Shown here: positions 21,218 to 31,344 of the stretch, piece after piece | How the letters are laid out: the number at the start of each line of letters is the position of its first letter | Numbering within the stretch: position 1 is the stretch's first letter | Assembly (NCBI GenBank): GCA_009746045.1 | Contig: RPFO01000310.1 | Location: forward strand, 1,517,263-1,581,262 | Reading direction: 5' to 3' | Source of the DNA: Mesostigma viride | Lineage: Eukaryota > Streptophyta > Mesostigmatophyceae > Mesostigmatales > Mesostigmataceae | DNA length: 64,000 bases | Position numbers and translations under genes: made by a program | Notes under the pieces: generated by a model | Databases searched by the model: none | What the model saw: the letters and a program-made list of their open reading frames with translations, nothing else | Told to the model about the DNA's origin: nothing

Positions 21218-22222
21218 TCAGTCTTCCATGGCATCATCATCATCATCATCACCACCATCATCGCCCATGGTGGGTTCCTCGCCATCGGCAGCGATGGTGG
21301 GATCCAAGCACGCGGCTGCCACCTGGTCGGGGGTGCGGTCAGCATCGCGGTCTTGCATGATTGCATCCACAATGCCGGCCCCCGCAGCAATGGGGTCCTT
21401 GGGCTCATCAGGGCCGTCATCTGGCATGACGTTCCTCCCGGGGAAGATGACGCCATTTGCCACAGCCAAAGCGGCCTCCCGCTGAAACTCTGCATCCCAT
21501 GCCTTGAGGAGACCTGGCTTTTCCCATCCCTTGGCCATGACACCGGGGTTATCACGGCACCACGCCCATGCTGCCCGGCACCATTCTACCGTCAGGGGCT
21601 TGATGTTGGACATCTTGATGTTGACCTTGGATGACGCCTCCTTGGCGGTGTGTCCCTCATCCATGAGCCGCTGCACCTCCCCCATCAGCCAGGCGGAAGA
21701 TGCGTTCGCCACGCCCACCTTGAAGGGGCGCTGGAAAATGACGTCCATGGGCTGGCCCACGGGTGTGCAGCCACCGTGCACAAACAGCAGAATTATCCAT
21801 GGGTACAGTTCCGCCACCTTGCGCTGCATGTCATCGGACCGGTGGACTGACCAGCAGTCCCACAAGACCACGCACCGTTGGCTCTCAAGGGGTCCCCGGC
21901 CCTTTGCAGCCACCTTCTTCCTCAGGAATGGCACGAGGATGTGCTTGAACCACTGGAGCATGGTGGCATACGAGCTCCAGTGGTTGTTGGTGAACGTGAA
22001 GTGCCACCTCTTCACGTCCGGGTGGGTGCGGTCGGGGGGGGGGGGCAGGCAACGAATGGTGGTGCCCGTGTAAATCATCTGCATGGGCAGCACCTCACCC
22101 GTCGCCGCCATCGCAGGCACGACCGTGATCTGGCGGCGGTCATCTTGGCCATGAAGCTTGACATCTTTGCTGCCTTTCTTGGCGCGCGTCTTGCCGGCGC
22201 CATACCCCGGGTTGGTCTGTAC
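21218..22222 (-). pseudogene. pogo-like DDE transposase, C-terminal half
   Basis: The frame starts abruptly at 22222 with VQTNPGYGAGKTRAKKGSKD, the strand just after the first catalytic Asp in this family. It then reads ITVVPAMAATGEVLPMQ, VVLWDCWSVHRSDDM (second Asp) and GGCTPVGQPMDVIFQRPFK (third Asp). It ends in an Asp-rich tail at 21218. The missing N-terminal half lies at 33690-34676 on the same strand, separated by the nested insertion. An ORF starting at 22120 inside this half is therefore not a complete gene. Confidence 0.88.
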
Positions 22223-22516
22223 GCCGTACGAATGCGATAAAATGCGGGATAAAGCATATTTTGGGCCTCCACGTATTTTACGCGTATTTTACGTCAGACT
22301 ACGCGGTTTGGACTTAGAATTTTTCGGGGGTACCAGCGGGCAGCGGGCACTGGCGCGGTGCCCAGGTTCTGGGCGCGGCGCGCTCACTGCACATTTGAGA
22401 TTTTTACTACTAGAAGTAGATGCGTACAGTTCTTTTCATTAAGCGCAAGCCTTGCAAAATGTTTGGCCGGTAGGAGACAGCTAGGACTAGGTACATAACG
22501 CATAACAAGCTTAAGG

Positions 22517-22543
22517 GGGGGGGGATGCTTCGCATCCCCCCCC
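22517..22543 (-). other. Perfect 12 bp hairpin, candidate Helitron 3' terminator
   Basis: The stem GGGGGGGGATGC pairs with GCATCCCCCCCC around a 3 nt loop (TTC). It lies on the side of the Helitron where the 3' hairpin should be, with the coding genes upstream on the minus strand. Helitrons end shortly after such a hairpin. Here the next CTAG on the minus strand is about 40 nt further on, which is rather far. Confidence 0.4.
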
Positions 22544-23079
22544 AAAAGAAGCCGTAAAGAAGCCGTAGTCGACGGAGTTTCGATGCGTTGAACTGGGAAA
22601 ATTGATTGAGAGCTTCTGGGAGTTTTTGCTTTGTGATTGCGATACGGAAGATTTCGGTCGAGATTGCGCTCAGTTTGGTTTTTCAAGTAACCGTAAATCG
22701 ATAGAAGCAAAAGAAGTCAAGGATGAGTTGACAACTTGTAGATACGGAATCTTCTGAATAAATGAGAGAAAGAAATGTCGTCAAGGCCGGGTGTATCTGT
22801 ATGAAGCGTGTGTTGCGGTGAGTGGGGATAGCTGATGCATCGCTGAGTAGTGGCGGTGTTGTTTTCCTGTGTTTCTCAGTCGTTGCGGCTTCGGAGTCTG
22901 TGTTTCTTGAGCCTTCGAGTTGTGTATCAGTTTGAGACGATCGTTTTGTCCTGTACTGGATTTTATTTCGCGGACCAGTGCTAGAGTTCAAGAACGATTT
23001 TCTCTCTTTGGCATGGTCGATGATCGGTAAGCAACATAATTTTTATCTCTCGCAATTCAGATTTCTTTTTATTATCATC

Positions 23080-23833
23080 ATGAGCTTTTCGCATTTTGAG
23101 CTTCGTGGAACATTCATGGGTGGTGGCAAGACGTATGTTCGCAGGGGGGAGAGTAGTAGCCGAAATGAAGAATATTTCGGTCTTTTGGTTGTTGATGCAA
23201 ACACGGATGTGAAAATTTGCGGGTCAAACTGGGCAATGGATAGCGAGATTCAAGAAATGCTTTCTGGCAAGTCATATTCGATCAGTGGTAATTATTTCCG
23301 TCAAGAAGACAATAAGTATTTTTCCAGGTAAGCTTTTAATGGTTTTAGTCGTCTTGGCTTTTAGTTATTGATTTGCTGAAGTCGCTTATTGGTGAAGAAG
23401 ACGTCTTATTGTGTTAGCCGTCTCTTTTGCTGTGCTTTCATTTTTTCTTTGGATGCATATATTGCAATCTCGTTTCTTTTACAGGACGGTGTATTACCCT
23501 CGTGTGATCAAGCCGATTGAGCATATTGACGAGATTCCTAACGTCGTTCTTCATTTGCGGGACAATCTGCGAGGTCTTGGCGATGGTGATTGTGTTGATC
23601 TGCTGGGCTACCTCGTCAGCATCCAGAAGGACATGAAGCTCAGGGATCGACCTATTCATTTCAGTTTGATTGACTTGGATATTGGTGAGGGATCGCCTTT
23701 GCGGTTGTCTGTGTGGGAAGAGGTCGATCGTGAACTTCTGGCACGCCAAGACGAGATTGTGCTACTTGGACTGAAGAACGTCGACGTAGTCGTAAGGGAA
23801 TGCGCGAGTCGCCGGCTGTTGTCGGCGTCTTAG
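23080..23833 (+). CDS. RPA70-like single-stranded DNA-binding protein carried by the Helitron
   Basis: Two exons, 23080-23327 and 23485-23833, have a CAG|GTAAGC donor and a TTTTACAG acceptor and join in frame (198 residues). The product shows the layout of two RPA1 OB-folds. The first part has KTYVRRGESSSRNEEYFGLL, MLSGKSYSISGNYFRQ and VYYPRVIKPIEHIDEIPNVV. The second has VDLLGYLVSIQKD, DRPIHFSLIDLDIGEGSPLR, LSVWEEV, VLLGLKNVDV and the closing RRLLSAS. Binding of single-stranded DNA during rolling-circle transposition is the likely role, by family. An upstream exon is possible (a CAG sits just before 23061). Its last 72 bp overlap the last 72 bp of the helicase gene on the other strand. Confidence 0.75.
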
Positions 23834-26830
23834 GATGTCGGCGACGTCGATGCCCGCCTGTTCGAATGTGTCGCGATATCGTGTGACAATTCGGTCCCAA
23901 TTGTGTGGCGTATGGAACATGGGCACGTGCGCGGCGTTCGCGATGTGCTGCAACATCGCCACGAACACTTCTGAATGCGTTTGTGCTGGTGGAGGTAGGA
24001 CGCGATTACGCTCGTGATCATCTCGCATGGGTCGACGGCCGACGCCAATGTGGCGCCGGCAGAGCATGCAATGCACGTCGTCTATTCTGCATGTCGTGGC
24101 CCATCGGCGCAGGCACGTGAGGTGGACGTTCTTCCAATGATCGCAATCCCGCCACATAAAGCTGCCACACGCTAGTACCTCCCTGCCGTCATCGTCGTCG
24201 ACGGGGGTGAGACAGATGACGCAGTTCGTTTCTTCGTCGGGGCGCGTCGTGTCGTCGTTGGGTGCCGTCGCGTCGGTTGACGTAGCTGGTGCCGGCGGTA
24301 CGGTCTCGCCGGCTGTTGCGATCGTGGGTGGCGGTCCGTCGGGCTCGTCGACCGGAGTACGTGGGAGTAGAAGCTCCTGGAACACGATGTTCTGCGTGCG
24401 CACGCGGCCGTCGGGCTCGATCTGAGACGGGTCCACGAGAAGCAGGAGGCCGTCACGACTGCCCAGGACTCGGCTGATGGCTACGCCGAGTTGCCCGTGG
24501 TCAAACAGCCGTCTCCGAAGGTCGACGACCACCCGGCTGAGTGATCGCGACTGCACGCCGTGCATCGTCGTGCCGCCGTAGTACATCAACGGGAATTGGT
24601 GCCGATGGATCAAGATCGTCCCTGCGCGACCGCGACCGGCCGATTCGCCCAGGCGGAAGGGGAATGTGATGGTAGGCAGCGTGATCTGTTCCCCCTGTAC
24701 GCCGTCTGCGTCGACGTGCCTGACGACGACGACGTGAGCGCCGATGCGGTCGAGGATGACCGTCTGACGACGCGCCAGACGTGCTCCGTGCAGGTTCCTT
24801 GCGATCGAGTAGACCTCCCCTTCTCGTAACGCCAGCTCGCTGTCCGGTATCGTCGGCGAGCGGAAGTGCGCCATGGTCGCCTCCGCGTCGCGGACGACGT
24901 GGTCGCGCTGCTCTTCGATGACCTGATGTCGCGCCAACGCCGTCCTGTGGATGGACGTCCTCGTCGCCTCGGTCGCTCGCGCCGCGATGCGTGACTGCAG
25001 ATTCTCGTTGAACGTCGTCGCGTCCGCGTTCACTGACGCGATGTACTGGTGCGCGCATACTTGCGCGGCGTGGGCGTTCTCGCCGTCTAGTATGTTGTCC
25101 GGGAAAACGAATTGCGCCGCGACGGCGAGCTCGCTTGTTCGCGGCAGCCATGCTGGCAACAGCACGTTTCCGTCGTTGTCGGTCGGGTGAGTGCCGTCAA
25201 CGATCGTGTCGATCAAGGCTGCCAACTCCGGATCCGCGTTGGCGCGGTGATTCGTGATCAGAGTACGCACTTCGACCTGGTCGCGCCACCACGGCAGGTG
25301 ATGGATCATTGTCTGGGCTCGCTGCGACGGGTCTGTCACGCCCACCGTCACCGGGGGCGTCTGGCGAAAGTCGCCGGCCAGGATGACGATCGGCACGCCG
25401 CCGAATGCGTGGCGCTCGCTCGCTCGCTCGCGGCAATCGGCGGCGCGTTCGGAGACGGCGTCCATGTCCCTGGCGTTTGTGCTCGCCGCCTCGTCCCAAA
25501 GGATGACGTCCAGCCTCCTCATGAACTCGCCCATGCCCGACGCGCTCTCGAACTGGCATCGGATCGGCTCCATCGACAATCGCTCGTCGCCTGCGTGCAC
25601 GGCGATGTGGAATCGCGCGTGCGCCGTTATGGCGGTGGCGTACTGCGATGCTGCGATGCCCGTGGATGCGACGACGGTCATCAGACGGTCGGGGGGCAGC
25701 AGTCTGTTGTCCACGATGAGCCTCGCGATGATCATTCGCATTAGGAAGGTCTTGCCTCGTCCGGGCCCGCCCTCTATGAAGAAGATCCGCGACGGCGGAG
25801 GCGGCTCACCGCGCTCGTCGGCGTCGCGATGCTCGGTCAGCGCGTCGACGATCTCGTCGAGGATGCGATGCTGTTCGTCGGCCAGCCTTCGTTCGTGATC
25901 TCGCAGAAAGTCTCGTGACTCGCCGCGCATGCGTTCCCTTTCCTCCATCGCCTCGCGGACGACCGTCGGCATGGTCTGATGACGACCGGACTGCAGTCGC
26001 TCTCGCCATCGCTGCGCGCGGTCGTCCCAGTCGGCCAGGCCGAGCTCGGCGAAGGAGCGGCCGGACTGTCGGATGCGAATGTCGAACCACGCGATCAGCT
26101 CGTCTTGCCGGTCTTGTCGACCACGCTCTGCCGCGTGCGTGAAATCTGAAGTCAGTGCGTGAAGCAGCTGCTCGTCCTCGATGGCGCGCGCGATGCCCAA
26201 CGCGCCGTCCTCGAGCATGATCGTCGCCATGACTCGCAGGTTTCGAGGCGTCGCGCCCATGTCGATCGCTTCGCGGATCGCGACCTCGATCTCGTCGTCG
26301 AGCGACAGGAAACCCAGCGCGACCGCCGCCTCCTGAAAAGTCGCATACTCGAGCCCTCTCACGGTGCGCAGTTCGCGAATCGTCCTCGGCTGTCGGTGTC
26401 TCCCGGTGGCGAAGGGCGGGTTGCCGTGGCGCAGGATCAGGAGCAACGACCACATCTCGACCTCGCTCGGCCGCACCGACAGGATGCGGCTGACGATGCC
26501 GCGGACGCCGCCGCGCCGTTCTCTGCGTCGGCGCACGTACCTCCTGAAGCCGCTTGCCTCCGTGAACCCGTCTGGCACGTCGGCGAGCGACGTCGACCTT
26601 CTCACGATTCGGTACGTTTCGTGGTAGTCCCTCATGCCGAGCGCGTCGTACGGTTCGCCCGCTGGGCGGTGCAGCCATCGCTCCATGTCTGTCGGGCCGC
26701 GGGATTCCCCCGTCGCGTTCACCCCTGTGCCTTCGTCCCTCTCCTCGTCCCCGTCATCGTGTCTGCGGTCGTGCTCGTCTTCGGCGTCGTGCTCGATCGC
26801 GCCTCGCGTCGACCAGTACTCGTCGTCCAT
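23762..26830 (-). CDS. PIF1-like Helitron helicase with C-terminal RING-like finger
   Basis: The protein has about 1022 residues from the ATG at 26830. The N-terminal region PTDMERWLHRP, YDALGMRDYHETY matches the stretch that precedes the helicase in Helitron RepHel proteins. The helicase core follows: Walker A GGPGRGKTFLMRM near residue 352, VVASTGIAASQY, Walker B VILWDEAAS, ILAGDFRQTPPV, and TLITNHRANADPE. The C-terminus (about 870-935) has CVICLTPV, LACGSFMWRDCDHW, VHLTCLRRW and CMLCRR, spaced like a RING finger. In plants and fungi Rep and helicase are usually one protein. Here they are two ORFs about 0.7 kb apart. Its 3' end overlaps the RPA-like gene on the other strand. Confidence 0.9.
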   Translation of the reverse strand: MDDEYWSTRGAIEHDAEDEHDRRHDDGDEERDEGTGVNATGESRGPTDMERWLHRPAGEPYDALGMRDYHETYRIVRRSTSLADVPDGFTEASGFRRYVRRRRERRGGVRGIVSRILSVRPSEVEMWSLLLILRHGNPPFATGRHRQPRTIRELRTVRGLEYATFQEAAVALGFLSLDDEIEVAIREAIDMGATPRNLRVMATIMLEDGALGIARAIEDEQLLHALTSDFTHAAERGRQDRQDELIAWFDIRIRQSGRSFAELGLADWDDRAQRWRERLQSGRHQTMPTVVREAMEERERMRGESRDFLRDHERRLADEQHRILDEIVDALTEHRDADERGEPPPPSRIFFIEGGPGRGKTFLMRMIIARLIVDNRLLPPDRLMTVVASTGIAASQYATAITAHARFHIAVHAGDERLSMEPIRCQFESASGMGEFMRRLDVILWDEAASTNARDMDAVSERAADCRERASERHAFGGVPIVILAGDFRQTPPVTVGVTDPSQRAQTMIHHLPWWRDQVEVRTLITNHRANADPELAALIDTIVDGTHPTDNDGNVLLPAWLPRTSELAVAAQFVFPDNILDGENAHAAQVCAHQYIASVNADATTFNENLQSRIAARATEATRTSIHRTALARHQVIEEQRDHVVRDAEATMAHFRSPTIPDSELALREGEVYSIARNLHGARLARRQTVILDRIGAHVVVVRHVDADGVQGEQITLPTITFPFRLGESAGRGRAGTILIHRHQFPLMYYGGTTMHGVQSRSLSRVVVDLRRRLFDHGQLGVAISRVLGSRDGLLLLVDPSQIEPDGRVRTQNIVFQELLLPRTPVDEPDGPPPTIATAGETVPPAPATSTDATAPNDDTTRPDEETNCVICLTPVDDDDGREVLACGSFMWRDCDHWKNVHLTCLRRWATTCRIDDVHCMLCRRHIGVGRRPMRDDHERNRVLPPPAQTHSEVFVAMLQHIANAAHVPMFHTPHNWDRIVTRYRDTFEQAGIDVADILRRRQQPATRAFPYDYVDVLQSK

Positions 26831-26838
26831 CAAGTTTC

Positions 26839-27611
26839 GTTTAAGTGGCCAGCCGGAGCGGCTGCTTAGGTTTTAGCGGACAAGTGTTCGAAGCGCGTCA
26901 TTGGTGAATTACTTGGGAACTTGGGTTTCCCCGCGAAACTCCAACCGCACGTTCAGATTTCCAAATCTCAAGTAAAGTTCGGCGCAACTTTCTGAACGGG
27001 GGCAGTTGACGAGCAGCATTCCTCCGGACGAATGAATTGCGTTCCATACTTGCGCAAAATTTTGAAAGGTAGCTTGCGTGCAGCCCTACTAAAATTTGCG
27101 CGGACGTTCAGATTTCCAAATCTCGGGTAAATTTCGGCGGAACTTTCTGAACGGGGGTAGTTGGCGGGCAGCGTTCCTCCAGACGAATGAAATGCGTTCC
27201 ATACTAGCGCAAAATTTTGAAAGGTAGCTTGCGTGCAGCCCTACTAAAATTTGCGCGAAGTGTGGGACTGAAAATTCGTAACGGAAACTTTTTGGTAGTT
27301 GCCGTCACTTCCTTTTGTGCAAACGTGTGCAAACGTGTGGGAGTGAAAATTCGTAACGGAAACGTTTTGGTAGTTGCCGTCACTTCATTTTGCGCGAGTG
27401 TTAGGCTGAAAATTCGTAACGGAAACTTTTTGGTAGTTGGCGTCACTTCCTTTGGTTCGACTGAAAATTCGCTGAAATTCGCTGAATTCGTACCGTAGCC
27501 TAATTTTAAGTACCTCGAAGTGACGGGGCACCTAAAAATTTGCCCACAAGTACACTTGGCAGCGCGCTCACTGGGAAAAATTGTACAGCCGCTCCGGCGG
27601 GCCACTTGAAC
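26839..27611. repeat. Inverted-repeat-bounded 0.77 kb segment between Rep and helicase
   Basis: 26839-26864 and 27586-27611 are inverted copies (24 of 26 bases; core agtggcc, gccggagcggctg). Inside are a direct repeat of about 155 bp (26951-27105 and 27106-27260) and three copies of a 64-74 bp unit starting tgaaaattcgtaacggaaac (27269, 27343, 27407). No stretch inside has protein-like composition. It separates what is normally one RepHel ORF, so it looks like a small TIR element inserted there, or a structured spacer. Confidence 0.7.
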
Positions 27612-29719
27612 GAATTGTAATGGTCGACGCGCCTCGCCTCGCCCTGCTCCATCGGGACCAGGAACGACAGCCGCAAGACGGACGGCTGTATCGTGACGAG
27701 CGGGAACGTATGCCCTCCCAGGATTCGCCAGCACCCCTGCATGCTGCCGATGCGACGGCTCATCGCGAACAGGAGCCCGTGGTCGCTCGGGTTGATGCCG
27801 AGACTCATCAGGACCGTGTCGTCGATGCGCCCCGAGGGTAGCAGGTACTCGAGCAGGTACTCGTAGACGCCTATCGACCCGAGCACCTCGGCGCAGACGT
27901 GGCCGCCCCACGCTCTCAATATGACGAGCTGCGTGGGCACGAGCAGTGCGTACTCGGGGCGTCGACGACGGTACACGACTCGCCCGTTCTCGTTCACCGT
28001 CGTCTGCGGCGCAATCGGCATCGGGTACCCCCACACGCACGTCCCCGTCTGGCCCAGGCATCGGTCCGAGTGGTGGTGCACCTGGTAGCGGCGCATCAGT
28101 TCGCGCAGTTCCGGATCGTCGGGCGCCTCGGCCGTTATGAGTCGGTCGATCTCGGCGTATGTGAGTGGCGGTGTCGCCGGGTCGCTCGAGCGCGAGAACA
28201 CGATGTGTATGTGCGGCAGCCCGCCGTGTTGGAACTGGATCACCTCGATCCACGTGTCCGGCTCCTGGTTCCCGCAAAAGACCTGTCGCAATATCGGCCT
28301 GACTCGTCGCAGTCGGGCATTGAAGATTCGGCACACCATGTCGAACCGGTCTGCCGCGGTCATGCCCTCGAGCAGTTCTGCCCTGATCTCCGGCCAGTTC
28401 GGGTTCGCGGTCAGCGTGATGAAGAAGTGCGGCCGTCCGCCGCCGGTGCTACCGCTGCAGACGGCCAACGCGTCGTCCAGATGCGCGCGATACCAGGCTG
28501 GGCCGCCGACGAACGAATGCGACAAATACGTCTCGCCAGCTGCACCGTGCGTCCTCCGTCTCTCGAAATCGACGTGGGCATCGTCCACCCTGGTAAAGTT
28601 CTCGCAGGCGAAGGCCTGCGACAGCCGTCCCATCTGCGTCTGAAATCCGGCTCGCAAGATGCCCCCGCGAGCCCATCGACTCAGCGTCGTTCCTCGTTCC
28701 GGGCTCCACGCCTGTTCCTCCAACCCGTCCGGAAAGAGGATCGGGTACTGAGCGAGCTCGTACAGTGGGCTCAACACGCTGACGCGCGTCGGCCTGTCTT
28801 CCGCGACGTGTTGTAGCAGGAATGTCCTGACCTCTTCTTGCCGCTCGCTCCCCGTGGTGACGTCGTACAGTAGTCGAACGACGCCGATCTCGTCGTCGTC
28901 GACCCGCTCGCGCTCTCCAACGACGTGCACGCGAAAAGGGACAGCTTGGCTGACGCGATCGCGTAGTTGCTCGCCCCCTTGCGCTGGTCGATACGTCTGC
29001 ACGACGCGATTCGAACGCGCCAGGTCGCGCCTCAGGTCGCGCAGCGCGTCCGGGTGCCTGCGTATGAGCTGCTCCCACTCGCCACCGCGGGCTTCGCCGC
29101 CCAGTGCTTGGTCTTGGCGTGCCGAGTCTCGGTCCGAGTCGTGCATGATCCAGCGGTGCGGGCCCGAGGTCGGCTCGGACGCAGCTCTGATGATGTGGTA
29201 CGCCCGACCCAATAGCACGACGTTATGTGTCGCACTCCGCGCGTGTTCCCAATGGCTCCAATGCAGCGCCATCGAGGACACCGCGGTCAAGTTGTTTGCG
29301 ATATTGGACACGCGACGCCACGCCTGCGACTCGTCGTCCGACGCTACGCTCGGGAAAAATCGCGACACGACGCGCTCGGCGTCCTGCGACAACCTGACGG
29401 CGGGGACCACGTGTCTCCCTCGGCCGCAACAGAGACTCTCAGGCTCTTCGTGCATCAGTCGGATGCCGCAGTGCGTGCATGGATTCGGTCGCCAGAGGAC
29501 CGCGATCTGGCCATGCCGCAATCTCCACTGCGCTATCGCGTCGCGTGCGACCATCAACTCGGCGTCCCTCCTCCTCAAATATGATGTCACCGTCTCTCCA
29601 TCCGCCCTGGCCAATGACGTAACTCGCCGAATGACATCGGCGATCTCGTCCTCCGCCCCCTGTACCCTGCCGTGCCTGCAGTCATCGTTAACACGATCAT
29701 CAACATGCAATACAATCAC
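27506..29719 (-). CDS. Helitron Rep (HUH replication initiator)
   Basis: The 737-residue frame contains the Helitron-like N-terminal region and the HUH nuclease. PHFFITLTANPNWPEI is followed by WIEVIQFQHGGLPHIHIVF, which holds the two metal-binding His (near residue 505). YEYLLEYLL near residue 616 holds the paired Tyr that cut and join DNA. The last 40 or so residues, after HYNSFKWPAG, run into the inverted-repeat segment and are probably not native. Small exons encoding a basic N-terminal part may lie upstream (30424-31123). The ORF start is simply the farthest in-frame start and is not confirmed. Confidence 0.88.
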   Translation of the reverse strand: MIVLHVDDRVNDDCRHGRVQGAEDEIADVIRRVTSLARADGETVTSYLRRRDAELMVARDAIAQWRLRHGQIAVLWRPNPCTHCGIRLMHEEPESLCCGRGRHVVPAVRLSQDAERVVSRFFPSVASDDESQAWRRVSNIANNLTAVSSMALHWSHWEHARSATHNVVLLGRAYHIIRAASEPTSGPHRWIMHDSDRDSARQDQALGGEARGGEWEQLIRRHPDALRDLRRDLARSNRVVQTYRPAQGGEQLRDRVSQAVPFRVHVVGERERVDDDEIGVVRLLYDVTTGSERQEEVRTFLLQHVAEDRPTRVSVLSPLYELAQYPILFPDGLEEQAWSPERGTTLSRWARGGILRAGFQTQMGRLSQAFACENFTRVDDAHVDFERRRTHGAAGETYLSHSFVGGPAWYRAHLDDALAVCSGSTGGGRPHFFITLTANPNWPEIRAELLEGMTAADRFDMVCRIFNARLRRVRPILRQVFCGNQEPDTWIEVIQFQHGGLPHIHIVFSRSSDPATPPLTYAEIDRLITAEAPDDPELRELMRRYQVHHHSDRCLGQTGTCVWGYPMPIAPQTTVNENGRVVYRRRRPEYALLVPTQLVILRAWGGHVCAEVLGSIGVYEYLLEYLLPSGRIDDTVLMSLGINPSDHGLLFAMSRRIGSMQGCWRILGGHTFPLVTIQPSVLRLSFLVPMEQGEARRVDHYNSFKWPAGAAVQFFPVSALPSVLVGKFLGAPSLRGT

Positions 29720-31344
29720 GTTTGTGAGTCAGCACATACATATGTTTAATGATGTCAAGAAAAAGAAACACATATGTGATAATGAGGTCAAGAAAATTTC
29801 GCCATAGCTTCCGCAGCTTGATGGAGTAAAAAGAAAATTTTGTCAACAATCTAATGAAACATATAAAAAGAAGAAACAATGTGATGATGAGGTCAAAGAA
29901 GACTTGGACTTTCAATAAATTAATGTTTATAAATCATGTTGAGAAGAAGAAACATACGCACGATAACATAGTCAAGAAAATTTTGCCATAGCTTCCGCTG
30001 CTCAACAAAGTAAGAAGAAAATTTTGCATAGCTTCCGTAGCTCGACAAAGTAACAGATGTCATAGTCGATACGAAGCCAACTAAAAAAGTCTTCGGTTCC
30101 TCTTGACTTGGACTTTAATTAAAATTAATGTCTATAAATCATGTCGAGAAGAAGAAACATACACATGATAACATATTGATCAGAATACACATGATAACAT
30201 AGTCAAGAAAATTTTGCCATAGCTTCCGCAGCTCGACAAAGTAAGAAGAAAATTTTGCCATAGCTTCCGTAGCTTGACAAAGTAACAGATGTGCTAGTGG
30301 ATACGAAGCCAACTAAAAAAGAAGACTTGGACTTGGATGGAAACAATTCTAATACCATACTAGGCTTTTGTCATGCCAAAACAATCCATCTTAACCAATG
30401 AATTCAGATAAATTTTCACCTTTGAGATACTCTTCTCCGTCCTTGACGCTGTCGATTCGCTTCGTCTCGTTGATGTCTGCGAAAACAAAAGTACTCATTA
30501 ATGCAATATGAAAAGACAAAAAAATTCCACATAACTGCCATGAAAAGCATGAAAAGCGTAAGCTCCGCATCACATGCTAAGGATGAAAAGCGTTGTCATA
30601 CGAAAAAGAAGACTCGGACTTTACAGAAAACATAATCTCACCTCAGAAGTTCTTCCCCTTCGTCGTTTCTCCTCGTGATCTCCAAGTGGCGCTCGCTGAG
30701 AAAGTCTTCGTCTTCTTCGTTTCTCCTCGCAATTTCTAATTGATGCTGCCTGTAATAACAGGCATCAGTCGAGTAAGATAAGACGTCAAGCGATTTTTCA
30801 AACAAAGGACTCTGAAAAAAGGGTTCGGCGTCTTTGAAACTCGCCATTTCTAACTGACGCTCCCTACAAAAGCCGCAAAAAGTTCGTCATTTGATGAGGA
30901 AGATAATATGAGTTGAGCAAGATAATATGAGTCGCTTGATGAAGATCATAGCAACAACTAACCTTCGTCTCTGTTGTCTTTGTACGTTTTGTTGATGTCG
31001 CTGCACACGTTGCCGACTAAATCTATTTTGTCTCTCCCGTAACAGTTGGTTTATTTCTAGATGTTGTCGTGATTGTCTTCTTCTTTCTATCCTTAATCTA
31101 CGACTCTCTCTGCTATTTTCCATCTATGTCATCTGTCTCAGCAATTGAAATCTCCGACAATATTCTCCTTGTCTAACATCTTCTTCCTCATAAGCGACGA
31201 GCTTCCCGTGGCCCGTAAGACAAATCGCCATTGCCTATCGGTCAATTTGCAGTCGTCATGCAGTGCGTTTATCGGTCTTGAGTCACCATACGCGAATAGA
31301 CTGGAAACTTCGTGACTTGAATGAAACGCAAGATATTGTACACA
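29720..31344 (-). other. Helitron 5' region with candidate small exons and AT-rich repeats
   Basis: 29740-30330 holds four or five copies of a unit with aaaattttgccatagcttcc. From 31123 leftwards the minus strand encodes a basic stretch, RRQSRQHLEINQLLRERQNR, which ends at an AAG|GTTAGT donor (30963). Next come ERQLEMASFKDAEPFF (from 30863), HQLEIARRNEEDEDFL and ERHLEITRRNDEGEELL (30751-30644, GAG|GTGAGA donor), and INETKRIDSVKDGEEYLK (about 30479-30432). The LEIxRRN motif is repeated. Arg/Gln-rich N-termini of this kind occur in Helitron proteins, so these may be 5' exons of Rep. The exon borders are only partly consistent. Confidence 0.4.

Noticed and set aside
24501-25151. Arg-rich minus-strand ORF inside the helicase gene
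   Set aside because: It is out of frame with the helicase motifs and has the Arg/Ala composition expected from a shifted frame.
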